Source: Eurosta solidaginis (lineage: Eukaryota; Arthropoda; Insecta; Diptera; Tephritidae). From it: a DNA stretch of 64,000 nt. The translations under genes and the position numbers were made by a program. This document shows, piece after piece, positions 21,473 through 32,506 of this stretch (position 1 is its first letter; the number at the start of each line of letters is the position of its first letter). The stretch covers positions 177,852,645-177,916,644 of the forward strand of contig NC_090319.1 of assembly GCF_040869045.1 (NCBI RefSeq), written 5' to 3'. The notes beneath the pieces were generated by a model. It did not search any database, was not told the origin of the DNA, and saw only the letters and a list, made by a program, of their open reading frames with translations.

Positions 21473-24400
21473 TGTTACGTAACTGCTTGTGTTGGGAGAG
21501 GAGGAGTGGCGGCTCGGCATGGTTGTAGCCCGGCTGAGGCTCGTCGGCTTAGGGGCGCGGTTCTTGCCACGTCTCTTTCCCACAGTTACATAGCAAAAAG
21601 GGTTCATGCCTAGATGTGCGTGTTTGTGCAAAAGAAAGGAAAAGAGATAGGAAGGCAAAAGCGGGAGAAATGCCCAGTCCTTGTCAGGTGTGGAGCCTTC
21701 CCACCCCTTCTGTTCACAAAAGGGTGAACAGCCTTGGACTCCTCTATGGCTCCGTCATCCGAGTGGAGTCCCCTATTTCCTGACATCGTCCGTCACTAAG
21801 TCTTCAGTCCCTGTCCATCACTCCTACACTTATCTCAACTCACCGGCAACACTTGCCACAGGGGCAACACCTGCACCAACAAGGAAAGAAACTTTAGCCT
21901 GACATACCTGTGGTCATTGCTCTATAGACTCAACCCATATAAATAAATATCCTGAGGATTTCTCTAAAAATTTACAATAATTTCTTTATTCACAATTTTA
22001 TTGTCTTAAATTATCAAAGAAAATCAAACATGTAACTATTAATAGGTACTACTATTAAAACTTAAAATTTAATAAATTTAAACTTTAAAGTGATTTTAAT
22101 CAATTTCCCAGTTTCAATTATCTTCAAAATTTTATACAAAAAGTATTCAGGCTACACTAATACTAAATTTATTTTCTTTTCATTATTATTATTAATCTAT
22201 TGATATATATATTTTTCTTCGATAAAAAGTTTATTAAATTCGTTAATAAATTTCATACTAATGTAATTTATTTTATTTCAAAATCTCTATATGCCTTATT
22301 CTCCCAACAAAAGAAAAACCTCTAAAATTGGTACGCCCTAACGCCTATTCAGATATTTTCCTTGCACTTGCTCTAAGACAAGCTTTCGCAAAAACCCTAT
22401 TAACTTCTTAAAATATGTACATTCGTGTGTACACGCATATCTATTGAAAACAAGAAAAATGTGTTTATAAGTATGTTAATTGTTGTTCAAACTCACCTCC
22501 CATTGTCAACCGGGTTTGGTACCAAATGCGGCGTATAGCTGAAAGTGGAGGACAAAAAAAAAAAAACATACAAAACTACAAAGCAAAATTAGTATACTTA
22601 TTTGATCAGTTAGTAGGGCTTTGGCCGTGTGACCGCGATCAAGGGCAATATTTGCCTTGATTTCGAAATTAACCGCGTGGCGTGAACAAACAAATTAAAA
22701 AGTAAAAAAAAAAAACGCGTATTCGATTACGTGAACTTTGTGCAAAAAAAAAAATTGAACAAAATGGTAAGTTTGTTACTACTGTCGGGCAGTAGTTACG
22801 CAACTAAAAAAAAAAATGTAGTTATTAAGAAAGTTTTAAAGAAAGAAATCAAAGTTGATTTTATCGAAGTTATGTGTTTTTACACATAACCCCAAGCATG
22901 TGTCAACTATAAACAAAATGAAAAAGTATAAGAAAATTCAAAGGTGCAAAATATTACGAGTTTCTCCTTTCCCACGAGTTGAGGAGAATTATGAAAAGTT
23001 GTAAGTTCAAAAAAAAAAAAATTTTCAAAAAAAATCAAATTCAGTAAAAAAAACCAAAAATCGAAAATATGTATATGATGTGTTTGCCTTCTAATAAGAT
23101 TAGAAGGATTATTTCAAATTGAAATTCGAAGAGAAAAAAAAAATTTATAATGCCAAAAAAAAAATTCATTAATTCAAAAAAAAAATTCTCAATTTGTATT
23201 GGATTCACAAAAATGTGTGTATAAAAATAAGGTAAAAAAAAATGTTTAAGTCTAAAAATTAAAAAAAAAAAAAATTTTTATTATTTTTTTTTTTCGAGGA
23301 AATAATATGAAAATTGTGGTGCTCCCTAATGGTGTGATTCGTTTTGGCTATTTTTAAGTGTTGTGAGAGCCGCTGATTGATTTTGTATGTGAAGATTACT
23401 GAGAGCCGCTGTGGTGGGTTCTCCGTGATGTGCTCTGTCTGTCTCCTTTTGGATGCTGATAGAAGGTTGCCGGCGAAAATGTGTGGTGTGTATTCTGATG
23501 TTTCGTGTAACTAGCTATGTGTTACCAAATGCTGCTGGCGCTAGGTTGCTTTCGCCTTGTAAACCAAGTCAAATGCGAATGTTAGGTGTTGCGTGTTCGT
23601 GGAAAGTTGAGTTAATGTTGACGTGTTTAGTCAACAATGTTGCCTCACATGTGTTGTGGAAATGGGTACGTGGGCGTGTATTGGTGTAATTTTGTCTTAC
23701 CAAATTAGTGTTTGTGCATGCGAATGATGAATTCCGTTTGTGTAGGTGTGATTCTGGGTTGGCGCAATCTGTTGGAAAAGATCGTTGTGTTGTGTTTCGT
23801 GTACCTCTGTGAATTTGCCGCTTTATTGCTACCCCCTTAAAAACGTTTTATGGGCTTTTCTCCGGTCTGGTGGATGACGTTCTCTACCCACTATCTTCTC
23901 CTTATGCTTTAAACCTCCTGGGCAGTTTTAATCTTTCTTAAAATTCGTCCAAGTCGCGGCCTACGACTGCTTCTCGTTCCTGGAAAAAATGGAAGAACAC
24001 ACACAACGTTAACACTAAAAAGCATAAGCACACAAACACATAGTCGGTTCATAACTGCAAGAATATGCAAATAAGACAATGCAACACAAAAAAAAAACAA
24101 AACATACGATTTCACATACATTTTTTTTTTTTTTTTTTATAAAAAGTTTTGATTTTTAATTCACTTTTTATTCAAAAGTAACCACGCACTAGAAATTTTA
24201 TTTTTTTGTAATTCTTGCATTTATTTCACTGCGTTAAAATTATCAAGCCTGCACAACATTATAAAAAAAAAAATTTACAAAAAAAAGGAATCAAAACGGA
24301 ATTTTTATTTCAACTAAATCGAAGGAATTTTGGTTTTCCTTAAATTTCCGAAGTTGAAGACTTTAATAAAAAAATTTTTTTTATTCACAAACAAAAAAAA

Positions 24401-25154
24401 AATTCTATCATAAAAACTAAGAATTACAACTATTAAAATTAATGCAAAACAAATAGGAATGAAAATTGATAACCTATTAAAATTGTTGTGCAGCCTTAAA
24501 ATTCACATTTCACAAGAAAGAATTTCTCACTTCACAGAAAAAAAAAATCCCTAAAAAAATTGCATTTTACTTACCGAAAAAAAATCAGCAATATGAGGGC
24601 AAAAGGAAACTGATATCCAACCGGGATGTGTTTCTTCCTGGTTCCAGGATTTTGATGGTCCTGGGGAAAATTCCCAGGGACTTAAGCGTTCACTCACACT
24701 TCACTTAACGCGCGACACTTTTCGTGGAACCCGCACTTGCTAAAATAAAACTTTATATTTCAAACTTTATTTTTCAGCACTGTACACTTTTAAAATAACT
24801 TAAATTTGTTTTACTGCCTTTGACAAAGCAAACGCTAAGACCGCAACTTGCGATTTTTGTGAAACCGAATACTAAGCGGACCCCCTTATATACCAAAATG
24901 TATCTTGCGGCACTTATCTTTGTCACCGTACAGCAAAGCCTTTCTGCCCCTGTTTAGCTGAATGTCATAGCGGGCATGTATGTACGTATACGCATCCCTC
25001 TAGTTATCTAACTACGACATGCATGCATTTACTTTAGTGTGTGAAGTGCTGAAAGGGGAAAGATCGTTACTGCCGTTGTATAGCTATCTGTGCATATACC
25101 CACTTGCACGTGATTGGAAATTATTTTAGGGAAATCACAAGGGCTGCCGTTACA
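21473..25154 (-). repeat. Giant 5' LTR (3,682 bp) of the Ty3 element
   Basis: Same length as the 3' LTR and nearly identical. It carries the TATA box at 24,885-24,892, hairpins at 24,681-24,658 and 24,649-24,636, and a strong 5' splice-site match (CGGTAAGT, 24,576-24,569). A second donor-like GGAGGTGAGT lies near 22,500. It ends at the primer site. Confidence 0.95.
24569..24576 (-). promoter_or_regulatory. Candidate 5' splice site in the giant LTR
   Basis: CGGTAAGT on the sense strand matches the donor consensus, about 285 bp after the expected transcription start. Splicing from here to just before gag would remove most of the AU-rich leader. No transcript evidence is available. Confidence 0.35.
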
Positions 25155-26470
25155 GATTCCTAATGGAATTCGAGCTATCTAAGCGATAGGGCTATTGACC
25201 GGAATGAAAACCACTGGATGAATACGTGAACTTAAAGAACTCAGAAAATAGTTCAGCAACGTCGTCATCAGTGCAAGCTTTTTTACCTCCAAAGGTTAAT
25301 GAGGAAAGATACCCAGAAGTTTTCCGCTTTGAATTTACGAAACTGTAAAACTTTTTCTAAAAAAATGGGTTTTACAAAAACTCAAGTAATTTTTATAACA
25401 AAGCTGATTAAGACGGTGAAATTTAGAACGAGCTATTAGATATTTAGAGAGGTCTGCAGATGCTCCAGATTTCTTGAATCTCTTATAAAGCCTAGATTTA
25501 ATGTTATTAAGTCTGATAAGGTGCCTTGAAAACCAAGGGGGCTTATTCGAACATAGGGTATAGCGAGTAGGAATGCAGGTATCAAAGAAGCCATCAAGCG
25601 CACTGTAAAATATAGAGATAGCCGAATCGACATCAGTGCAAGCATAGATATCCGACCAATCATGGGAAGCCAACAGATCATTGAGCATAATGAAATTCGC
25701 TTTGTAGAAGCATCTAGATCGGGGACGAGACTGTACTTGAATCCTACGGGGTAGGCTGATATCAACAAAAATCTCTAGCGTGGGGTGAAGAGGGTCTTCT
25801 GGAAGGGATAAAGGTGGGATTTGCGTAAGGGCAGTACCCACCGAGCCATCCACAAATACTAAATCCAGCATTTTATTTCCACTATTTAGAACATTGTTAA
25901 TCTGTAAAAGAGATGAATCTAACAAGCAGTTGAGAAACTCATGTTGAGCAGTGGGAGTTAAAAAGTTTGAATCACTTATATTAACCCAACTAACTGTTGG
26001 CAAGTTAAAGTCACCAACAACAACAAGTCGTTCGTTATCTCCCAACTGCGAATGCAAATCGCAGATGGGCGAGCTATGACTAGCATAAACATCCATATCC
26101 GAACGAGGTGGTATATACGAACAGCAAACAATTACGCTATAGCTACCGAATGAAAGCCTAACTGCTATAAATTCGATATGGGAGATATTGTCCAGCGAAA
26201 TCAACTCAGATGATAGGTTAGATTCAACAGCAATAAGGACACCTCCCGCCCTAGAGATGCGATCACGACGATAAACAGCATATTTATTTGAAAAAACCTC
26301 AGAATTGTAATTATCAGGCTTTAGCCAGGTCTCCGTAAAAGCTACAACTTGTGCAGAAAAGTTGAAAGAATTAAGGAAGAATGGAACAAGTTTTGATCGT
26401 AAACCACGAACATTTTGGTAATTAATGAGAAGACGGGACAGATCAACAATTACCTTTGTGTTGTTATTAC
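25155..26470 (-). pseudogene. LINE-H endonuclease and start of RT (N-terminal part of ORF2)
   Basis: Read from about 26,470 on the minus strand, the frame has NYQNVRGLRSKL, FTETWLKPDNYN, GGVLIAV, VVVGDFNLPTVSW, LDLVFVDG and DPLHPTLEI. These correspond to the Asn, Glu, Asp and terminal Asp/His blocks of the apurinic-type endonuclease. A linker towards RT follows, with a stop at 25,335 and continued similarity (FGGKKACTDDDV) to the giant LTR at 25,155. It nicks target DNA. The start codon is unclear. The stop or frame break near 25,335 is additional to the LTR insertion. Confidence 0.85.
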
Positions 26471-27590
26471 CTTGTCCTTCATACCGTTTTTTGGCTGTAA
26501 TAAAACAGGTTCGGCCCTCGCCTTTCTTGTGAACAAGTGAACCACAGTATTCTTAGGACAAAAAGAGGAATCAAGTATCTTATCGAAATATTCATCTGAA
26601 AGGGATATTTTAAATGAGGAGATGTCTCTCTCATATTTAAAGTTAAATTTATACACATTAATGTTACTAGTGGGTGCAACACCAAGTTTAGAGCAAACGT
26701 AATGAGCAATATCATTTTCGGTAAGCGAGGCGTGTAATACGGACACAAATACAGCCCTACGAGGTGGCACGGCAGTCACCTGCAAAGGAGTAGCGGATAG
26801 CGCACCAGAGAGCTGGGAAGGTGCGGCCGTTATAGAACAGTTCACAGAAAACGCATTGCTTGACCTAGCGTTGGTTAACGAGCCCGTCAAAGAAGTACTA
26901 TTTTTTTCAGGTACACTTGTATCGCTAGCAACAACCCCAGTATCGGTAACTGTTATTGTTGGATGTGTAGGATGAATTGGGAAGTCCAGCGAAATCAACA
27001 TTGGTGACGTAGAACAAACAGCCGCAAAGGTACCACTGTTAGTTTGTGCATCGTTTAATTTGCCAGAGATCGTCTCACTGGAAGACACATCTTTGTGGAG
27101 ATTCTTGTGGATATTCCTGAGCTGTGTTGTTCATAACGTCTTTAGTAAGCCTGTTCGTATCAGTCAACGCGGTTGAAGGGACATTCGTAGGAGGAAAGCT
27201 TTGCCCCCGACTCGAAGACAAGTTGGAATCATTGTTGGGCATACATTTCTTACGTTTTGTGGATTCAGATATCACTTTCAATTTTTTAAAGTGAGCCTCC
27301 ATCGTTTTGAATCTTTCGTTAAGGTCACGAAACCCAATAAAAATGTTGTTGGACTCTTTCAGAGTTTGCCTCATAAAAGCTCGCATGTCATTTTCTACGG
27401 ACCGACAATCATGACATGTCCAGTTCAGTCCAATTTTGCTGGATATTAGGTCAACCACCCTACCACCTATGTGAGAGAAACCGGCACAGATAACATGAGC
27501 CATATTATCACAGAGCCAACAACAAACATAAGTATCACCACGGGAAATTTTCTTTTGATTGGTGCACTTTTTGACACAGCAATCCAACAT
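26450..27590 (-). pseudogene. LINE-H ORF1: PHD-like finger, coiled coil, RNA-binding-like C-terminus
   Basis: From ATG 27,590 the protein starts MLDCCVKKCTNQKK with a PHD-like finger (CCWLCDNMAHVICAGF, WTCHDC). A probable coiled coil follows (FRDLNERFKTMEAHFKKLK). The frame stops at 27,075, and the next frame continues from about 27,088 through a Ser/Thr-rich linker to a domain with VFVSVLHASLTENDIAHYVC and FKISLSDEYFDKILD, ending at 26,450. The overlap suggests one ORF1 of about 380 residues with a one-base break near 27,080. In CR1-like LINEs ORF1 binds RNA and aids reverse transcription. Confidence 0.75.
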
Positions 27591-27743
27591 AATTGCAAAG
27601 TTAAACAAACCCAAAAGAAAAATAGGCAAAAGAAACTATAAGTATAGGATAAATTGAACAGCTGTTCAAAAATATGGGCGAGAGTTATTTTGGTGCACTG
27701 GATGCAAATCTCAAGACAGCGTATAGCTAGCAGCGAACACAAC
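27591..27743 (-). other. LINE-H 5' UTR
   Basis: About 150 bases between ORF1 and the start of another repeat (27,744). Internal promoters are usual in this position in LINEs, but no specific motif was identified. Confidence 0.5.
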
Positions 27744-28560
27744 AGAAAGCAACTCAAAGGTTAAAATTAAAATATATCGAAATTTCAACAATGTTATATT
27801 AGAAACATAGAAATATATTATTTAAAATTACAACTTAATTTCAGAACATAATAGTAAGAAATAAGAGCATCAGATTCCGCTCAGCATGATTGCGGAATGA
27901 TCTGGATTCCAACCGAGTTGCTGTTGGAATGCAACAAGATTCCAATCAGCATGTCTTGAGAATGCAAAAGAACTCCGAGTAGTGTTATATGGCATGCCAT
28001 CACAATGCATAAAAAAGTAACATGACTTGTGTTGTTAGAATGCACCGGATTCCAATCAACTCGATGTCTGACCCATAAAATTATACTGCCGGAATGCATA
28101 CGATTCCGGCCAATATCACGTGGGAAAGCATGTTTTTAATGTTGTTGGAATGCACCAGATTCTAATCAACGCAGTACTGTATTGTTTCATTTTAACTATT
28201 CAGGGTGAAGAACCCATGTATCCAATCAATCCTTATACAATATCGTGCCTGTTATTTACGGAAGAAATAATTTCGGCATATTAAACAATAATTTAGCTTG
28301 TATCTCTTAGGTTAGATAGGCGAATATTGCATTACGTATAGTGGCAAAATTACATTGAAGACTGATACAAGTCTTTGTAGTGCGAGCACCAGATAAGCAG
28401 AGGATTATTTTTAGCAGAGTTTCGACGACAAAGGGGTAAATAAAAAGGAACGTAGTGTGAGGAGTTATGCCATCACGGATGTTCCGATTTGGCCCCTGCT
28501 TTACATAAAAGTGGTCCTTATCCGATTCCATATTTGGGGCTATAAGGCAAATACCTGTGA
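27744..28560 (-). mobile_element. Composite LINE-H derivative, copy 1
   Basis: On the minus strand the order is a head of about 100 bp (28,560-28,462), the last few dozen codons of LINE-H RT in decayed frames, a 3' UTR block and the hairpin array (28,170-27,870). The head joins RT sequence right after the codons for the segment near 8,975 of the full LINE. The same head and joint occur in the copy at 37,336-38,125. The distal 3' UTR and tail are absent here. Confidence 0.65.
27870..28170 (-). repeat. Hairpin array, copy 2
   Basis: Homologous to 3,860-4,170. It keeps the stem forms TTGGAAT/ATTCCAA (27,923-27,944) and CCGGAAT/ATTCCGG (28,091-28,111), with small stem mutations in the others. 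Confidence 0.7.
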
Positions 28561-28887
28561 CTAAAGCGTAAGCATATCATTTATGTGTTATTTCTTTGTA
28601 ACAAAAAATTATTGCAGTTTTTTGAAGAGATTTTGCTTAACTTAAGAAGCTTTTAGTTACTTTCTGGAGAAGTTAAATTTGAAGCAAGCCGATACCAAAG
28701 CAGGTGTCTCGCCATGAATTCCGCAAATATTGAATTCGATCTTTGTTTATATACGATCGCCAGTACGTGTTCGAATGAAAGTGTAACTGAACGCGTACGT
28801 TCAGTCACTCGTCACGTATGTTGCGATCCAAAATTACGATCGGAGTAGTACTTTCACGTATGCCAAAATCCGAAAGTAATGGTTTTA
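28561..28887. other. Unassigned stretch
   Basis: No gene or known terminus recognised. The part 28,740-28,865 contains several CGTACG- and TCACG-like short inverted words. Confidence 0.4.
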
Positions 28888-28957
28888 TTTATTTATTTAA
28901 TTATTTAAAATCGACAATAAACGAAAAATTGTCGACTACATGATATAAAATATATAT
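28888..28957 (-). repeat. LINE-H-type 3' tail
   Basis: TAAATAAAT tail with GTCGAC nearby on the minus strand, like 3,634-3,700. The gypsy LTR at 28,958 starts directly after it, and the rest of the 3' UTR resumes at 37,336, so gypsy copy 2 appears to have inserted here. Confidence 0.6.
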
Positions 28958-29095
28958 TGTAACGAATTTACTGCAAGTCCTCTTATTTGCAACCTTCTGC
29001 TAAGTTCGAATCACTAAACTGTTGAATAAATAACTCCAATATTTAATAATGCAAAATGGCCTTTATTAAAGTACTTCACAATAAATAACTCTACT
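28958..29095 (-). repeat. Gypsy 3' LTR, distal fragment
   Basis: First 138 bp (plus orientation TGTAACGAATTTACTG) of the LTR. It matches 36,365 onward and stops at a 12-bp direct repeat, AATAACTCTACT (29,084-29,095), that recurs at 33,643-33,654, where the LTR resumes. Confidence 0.9.
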
Positions 29096-29262
29096 TAAAA
29101 AATTTAAACAACGTGACATCAGGACGGACAAGGCGACAGCTGTGCCGATTATACCTTGTAAATCTCTTCAAAGCCTTTTCTCCCGTGAGTGGGAGTCGAA
29201 CCCGCACTCATACGATAGTTGAAATGGTTACAAACGCATTCAGCTACGTCATGCCTTAGTTT
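29096..29262 (-). mobile_element. tRNA-derived SINE
   Basis: The minus strand has a tRNA-like head with an A-box-like TAGCTGAATGCG (29,246-29,235) and a perfect-type B box GGGTTCGACTCCC (29,203-29,191), followed by a body and an A/T-rich end at 29,096. RNA polymerase III would start upstream of the A box. The 3' end touches the 12-bp direct repeat at 29,084-29,095. Confidence 0.7.
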
Positions 29263-29283
29263 TCGTAAAGTTTTTCCCAATTT

Positions 29284-29931
29284 CATTGATAGTGCCACTG
29301 TACTTCAGAGTTTTTTTTAGCTCTGAAACCGATTTTTTCTCCAGGGCCCGATGGTATTCCTGGCTGTGTGCTTAAGTTCCGTTCTGTAAACTTAACAGAA
29401 CCGATCGTAAAATTGTTTAATTTATCTTTGCAATTGACGTCATTTCCATCAATTTGGAAACAGTCATTTATCATACCTCTGTACAAAAAAGGTAGTAGAT
29501 CTAATATTGAGAATTATAGGGGAATTGCAAAGATTTCAGCTATTCCTAAAACCTTTGAACAAATAATTACCTGTCAGCTTCAACATTCGTGTACTTCCAT
29601 ATTATCACCCTTTCAGCATGGGTTTGTGAGATGTAGATCAACCACCACAAACCTACTTGAGTTTACCTATTTAGTTCGGGTTTTTTGGCTAGAAAGCAAA
29701 CAGATGTGATTTATGCGGTTTTCGTAAAGCTTTTGATTCAGTGAATCACGAACTTTTGATTCTGAAGCTTGATTTACTGGGCTTTCCGAAGAATCTGACT
29801 TCATGGCTCACAAGCTATCTTTCTAATAGAACCCAAAAGGTGCTTTATAAAATTATTATTTAAAAATCAATTAATGTTACCTCTGGTGTACCTCAGGGCA
29901 GTCATTTAGGCCTATTGCTTTTTACTCTTTT
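29284..29931 (+). pseudogene. LINE reverse transcriptase, N-terminal half (broken)
   Basis: Codes for SPGPDGIPGCVLKF, SFIIPLYKKGSR, ENYRGIAKIS, QHGFVRCRSTTTNL and, after frame breaks near 29,320 and 29,690-29,725, KAFDSVNHELL and SGVPQGSHLG. Most of the RT fingers and palm are present. It ends exactly where the helentron starts; the next codons are at 32,507. Confidence 0.8.
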
Positions 29932-32506
29932 TATACTCAGTTGAGCAGAGCTCACAGAGTATATTAACTTTGATTGCATAACGGTTGGTTGTACAGGTAT
30001 AAAGGAATCGAGATAGATATAGACTTCCATATATCAAAATCATCAGTATCGAAAAAAAATTCGATTGAGCCATGTCCGTCCGTCCGTCCGTCTGTCCGTT
30101 AACACGATAACTTGAGTAAATTTTGAGGTATCTTGATGAAATTTGGTACGTAGGTTCCTGGGCACTCATCTGGGCACTCATCTCAGCTATTTAAAATGAA
30201 CGATATCGGACAATAACCACGCCCACTTTTTCGATATCGAAAATTTCGAAAAATCGAAAAAGTGCGATAATTCATTACCAAATACGCATTAAGCGATGAA
30301 ACTTGGTAGGTGAGTTGAGCTTATGACGCAGAATAGAAAACTAGTAAAATTTTGGACAATGGGCGTGGCACCGCCCACTTTTAAATGAAGGTAATTTAGA
30401 AGTTTTGCAAGCTGTAATTTGGCAGTCGTTGAAGATATCATGATGAAATTTGGCAGGAACGTTACTCTTATTACTTTATGTCAGCTTAATAAAAATTAGT
30501 AAAATCGGAGAACGACCACGCCCACTTTTTAAACAATTTTTTTTTAATTCAAATTTTAAAAGAAAAGTTAATATCTTTACAGCATATAAGTAAATTATGC
30601 AAACATTCAACTCCAGTAATAATATGGTGCAAAAAAATACAAAAATAAAAGAAAATTTCAAAATGGGCGTGGCTTCGCCCTTTTTCATTTAATTTGTCTA
30701 GGATGCTTGTAATGCCATAAGTCGGACAAAAATTAACCAATCCTTGTGAAATTTGGTAGAGGCTTAGCTTCTAGGACGATAACTGTTTTCTGTGAAAAAG
30801 GGCGAAATCGGTTGCAGCCACGCCCAGTTTTTATACAAAGTCGACCGTCTGTCCTTCCGATCGGCCTTTAACACGATAACTTGAGCAAAAATCCATATAT
30901 CTTTACTAAACTCAGTTCACGTACTTATCTGAACTCACTTTGTATTGGTATAAAAAATGGCCGAAATCCGACTATGACCACGCCCACTTTTTCGATATCG
31001 AAAATTACGAAAAATGAAAAAAATGCCATAATTATATACCAAATACGAAAAAATGGATGAAACGTGGTAATTGTATTGGTCTATTGACGCAAAATATAAC
31101 TTTAGAAAAAAACTTGGTAAAATGGGTGTGACACCTACCATATTAAGTAGAAGAAAATGAAAAAGTTTTGCAGGGCGAAATCAAAAGCCCTTGGAATCTT
31201 GGAAGGAATACTGTACGTGGTATTACATATATAAATAAACTAGCGGTACCCGACAGATGATGTTCTGGATCACCCTGGTCCACATTTTGGTAGATATCTC
31301 GAAAACGCCTTCACATATACAACTAAGGGTCACTCCCTTTTAAAACCCTCATTAATACCTTTAATTTGATACCCATATCGTACAAACACATTCTAGAGTC
31401 ACCCCTGGTCCACGTTTATGGCGATATCTCGAAAAGGCGTTCACATATAGAACTAAGGACCACTCCTTTTTAAAATACTCATTAACACCTTTCATTTGAT
31501 ACCCATATCGTACAAACAAATTCTAGAGTCACCCCTGGTCCACCTTTATGTCGATATCTCGAAAAGGCGTCCACCTATAGAACTAAGGCCCACGCCTTTT
31601 TAAAATACTCATTAACACCTTTCATTTGATACTCAGATCGTACAAAAAAGTTCTAGAGTCACCCCTGGCCCACCTTTATGGCGATATCTCGAAAAGGCAT
31701 CCACCTATAGAACTAAGGCCCACTCCCTTTTAAAATACTCATTAACACCTTTCATTTGATACCCATATCGTATAAACAAATTCTAGAGTCACTCCTGTTC
31801 CACCTTTATGTCGATATCTCGAAAAGGCATCCACCTATAGAACTAAGGCCCACGCCCTTTTAAAATATTCATTAACACCTTTCATTTGATACCAATATCG
31901 TACAAACAAATTCTAGAGTCAACCCAGGTCCACTTTTATAACGATATTCCGAAAAGGCGTCCACCTATAGTACTAAGGCCCACTCCCTTTTAAAATACTC
32001 ATTAACACCTTTCATTTGATACCCATATAGTACAAACAAATTCTAGAGTCACCCCTGGTCCACGTTTATGGCGATATCTCGAAAAGGCGTCCACACATAG
32101 AACTAAGGCCCACTCCCTCTTAAAATACTCATTAACACCTTTCATTTGATACTCATATCGTACAAACAAATTCTAGAGTCACTCCTGGTCCATCTTTATG
32201 GCGATATCTCGAAAAGGCGTCCATCTATAATACTTTGATACCCATATCGTACAAACAAATTCTCGATTTAGGCCTGGTCCACCTTTATGGCGATATCCCT
32301 AAATGGCGTCCATCTATAGATCTATGGCCCACTTCCTCTTAAAATACTCTTTAATACCTTCCATTTGATACACATGTCATACAAACACATTCCAGGGTTA
32401 CCCTAGGTTCCTTTTACAACATGGTGATTTCCCTTACTTTGTCTCCACAGCTCTCAACTGAGTATGTAATGTTCGGTTACACCCGAACTTAGCCTTCCTT
32501 ACTTGT
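29932..32506 (+). mobile_element. Helentron-like (HINE) non-autonomous element with 130-bp minisatellite
   Basis: It lies inside the LINE RT without target duplication, and the host codons rejoin cleanly across it. The left end has ATACTCAGTTGAG near the terminus (29,933-29,952). The inverse, CTCAACTGAGTAT, lies near the right end (32,449-32,465), and a hairpin GTTCGG-TTACA-CCCGAAC at 32,471-32,488 precedes the right end. The middle has blocks with GCGTGGC/CACGCCCAC words and a ten-unit minisatellite. Subterminal inverted repeats, a minisatellite, a 3' hairpin and T|T insertion are known features of helentrons (DINE-1-like). No transposase or Rep/helicase coding sequence is present. Confidence 0.75.
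31262..32410. repeat. 130-bp minisatellite in the helentron
   Basis: The word TTCTAGAGTC recurs at 31,391, 31,521, 31,651, 31,781, 31,911, 32,041 and 32,171, an exact 130-bp period. A diverged unit precedes (31,261), and a shortened (32,260) and a decayed one (32,389) follow. Confidence 0.95.

Larger units (their letters stand above)
10352..25154 (-). mobile_element. Ty3/gypsy retrotransposon with 3.7-kb LTRs (14.8 kb, young)
   Basis: Direct repeats at 10,352-14,033 and 21,473-25,154 are each 3,682 bp. They start TGTTACG and end CGTTACA in plus orientation. By eye they differ only by two single-base indels near A runs (near 11,595 and 11,890 in the left copy). A 4-bp duplication GATT (10,348-10,351 and 25,155-25,158) flanks the element. 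The 7.4-kb interior reads on the minus strand: tRNA-Lys-type primer site, 1.75-kb leader, gag, pol (protease, RT, RNase H, integrase), no env. Gypsy elements with long LTRs such as Osvaldo and Ulysses are the nearest comparison I can name; family membership is inference. Confidence 0.95.
3634..27743 (-). mobile_element. LINE-H: CR1/Jockey-group LINE split by two LTR retrotransposons
   Basis: Reading the minus strand from 27,743, the order is 5' UTR, ORF1 (27,590-26,450), endonuclease (about 26,450-25,155), giant Ty3 insertion (25,154-10,352), RT (10,351-8,816), 3' UTR (8,815-8,704), copia insertion (8,703-4,191), rest of 3' UTR (4,190-3,652) and a TAAA-rich tail (3,651-3,634). Both LTR elements have matching target duplications at their two ends (GATT, CTTCT), so the flanking halves belong together. 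The RT has no RNase H, and ORF1 has a PHD-like finger, which fits the CR1/Jockey superfamily. No target duplication for LINE-H itself was found. Confidence 0.8.

Noticed and set aside
29191..29262. Functional tRNA gene
   Set aside because: A and B boxes are present but the arms do not pair well, and a long body follows, so a SINE is the better call.
31262..32410. Independent satellite array
   Set aside because: It lies within helentron ends, and internal minisatellites are typical of such elements.
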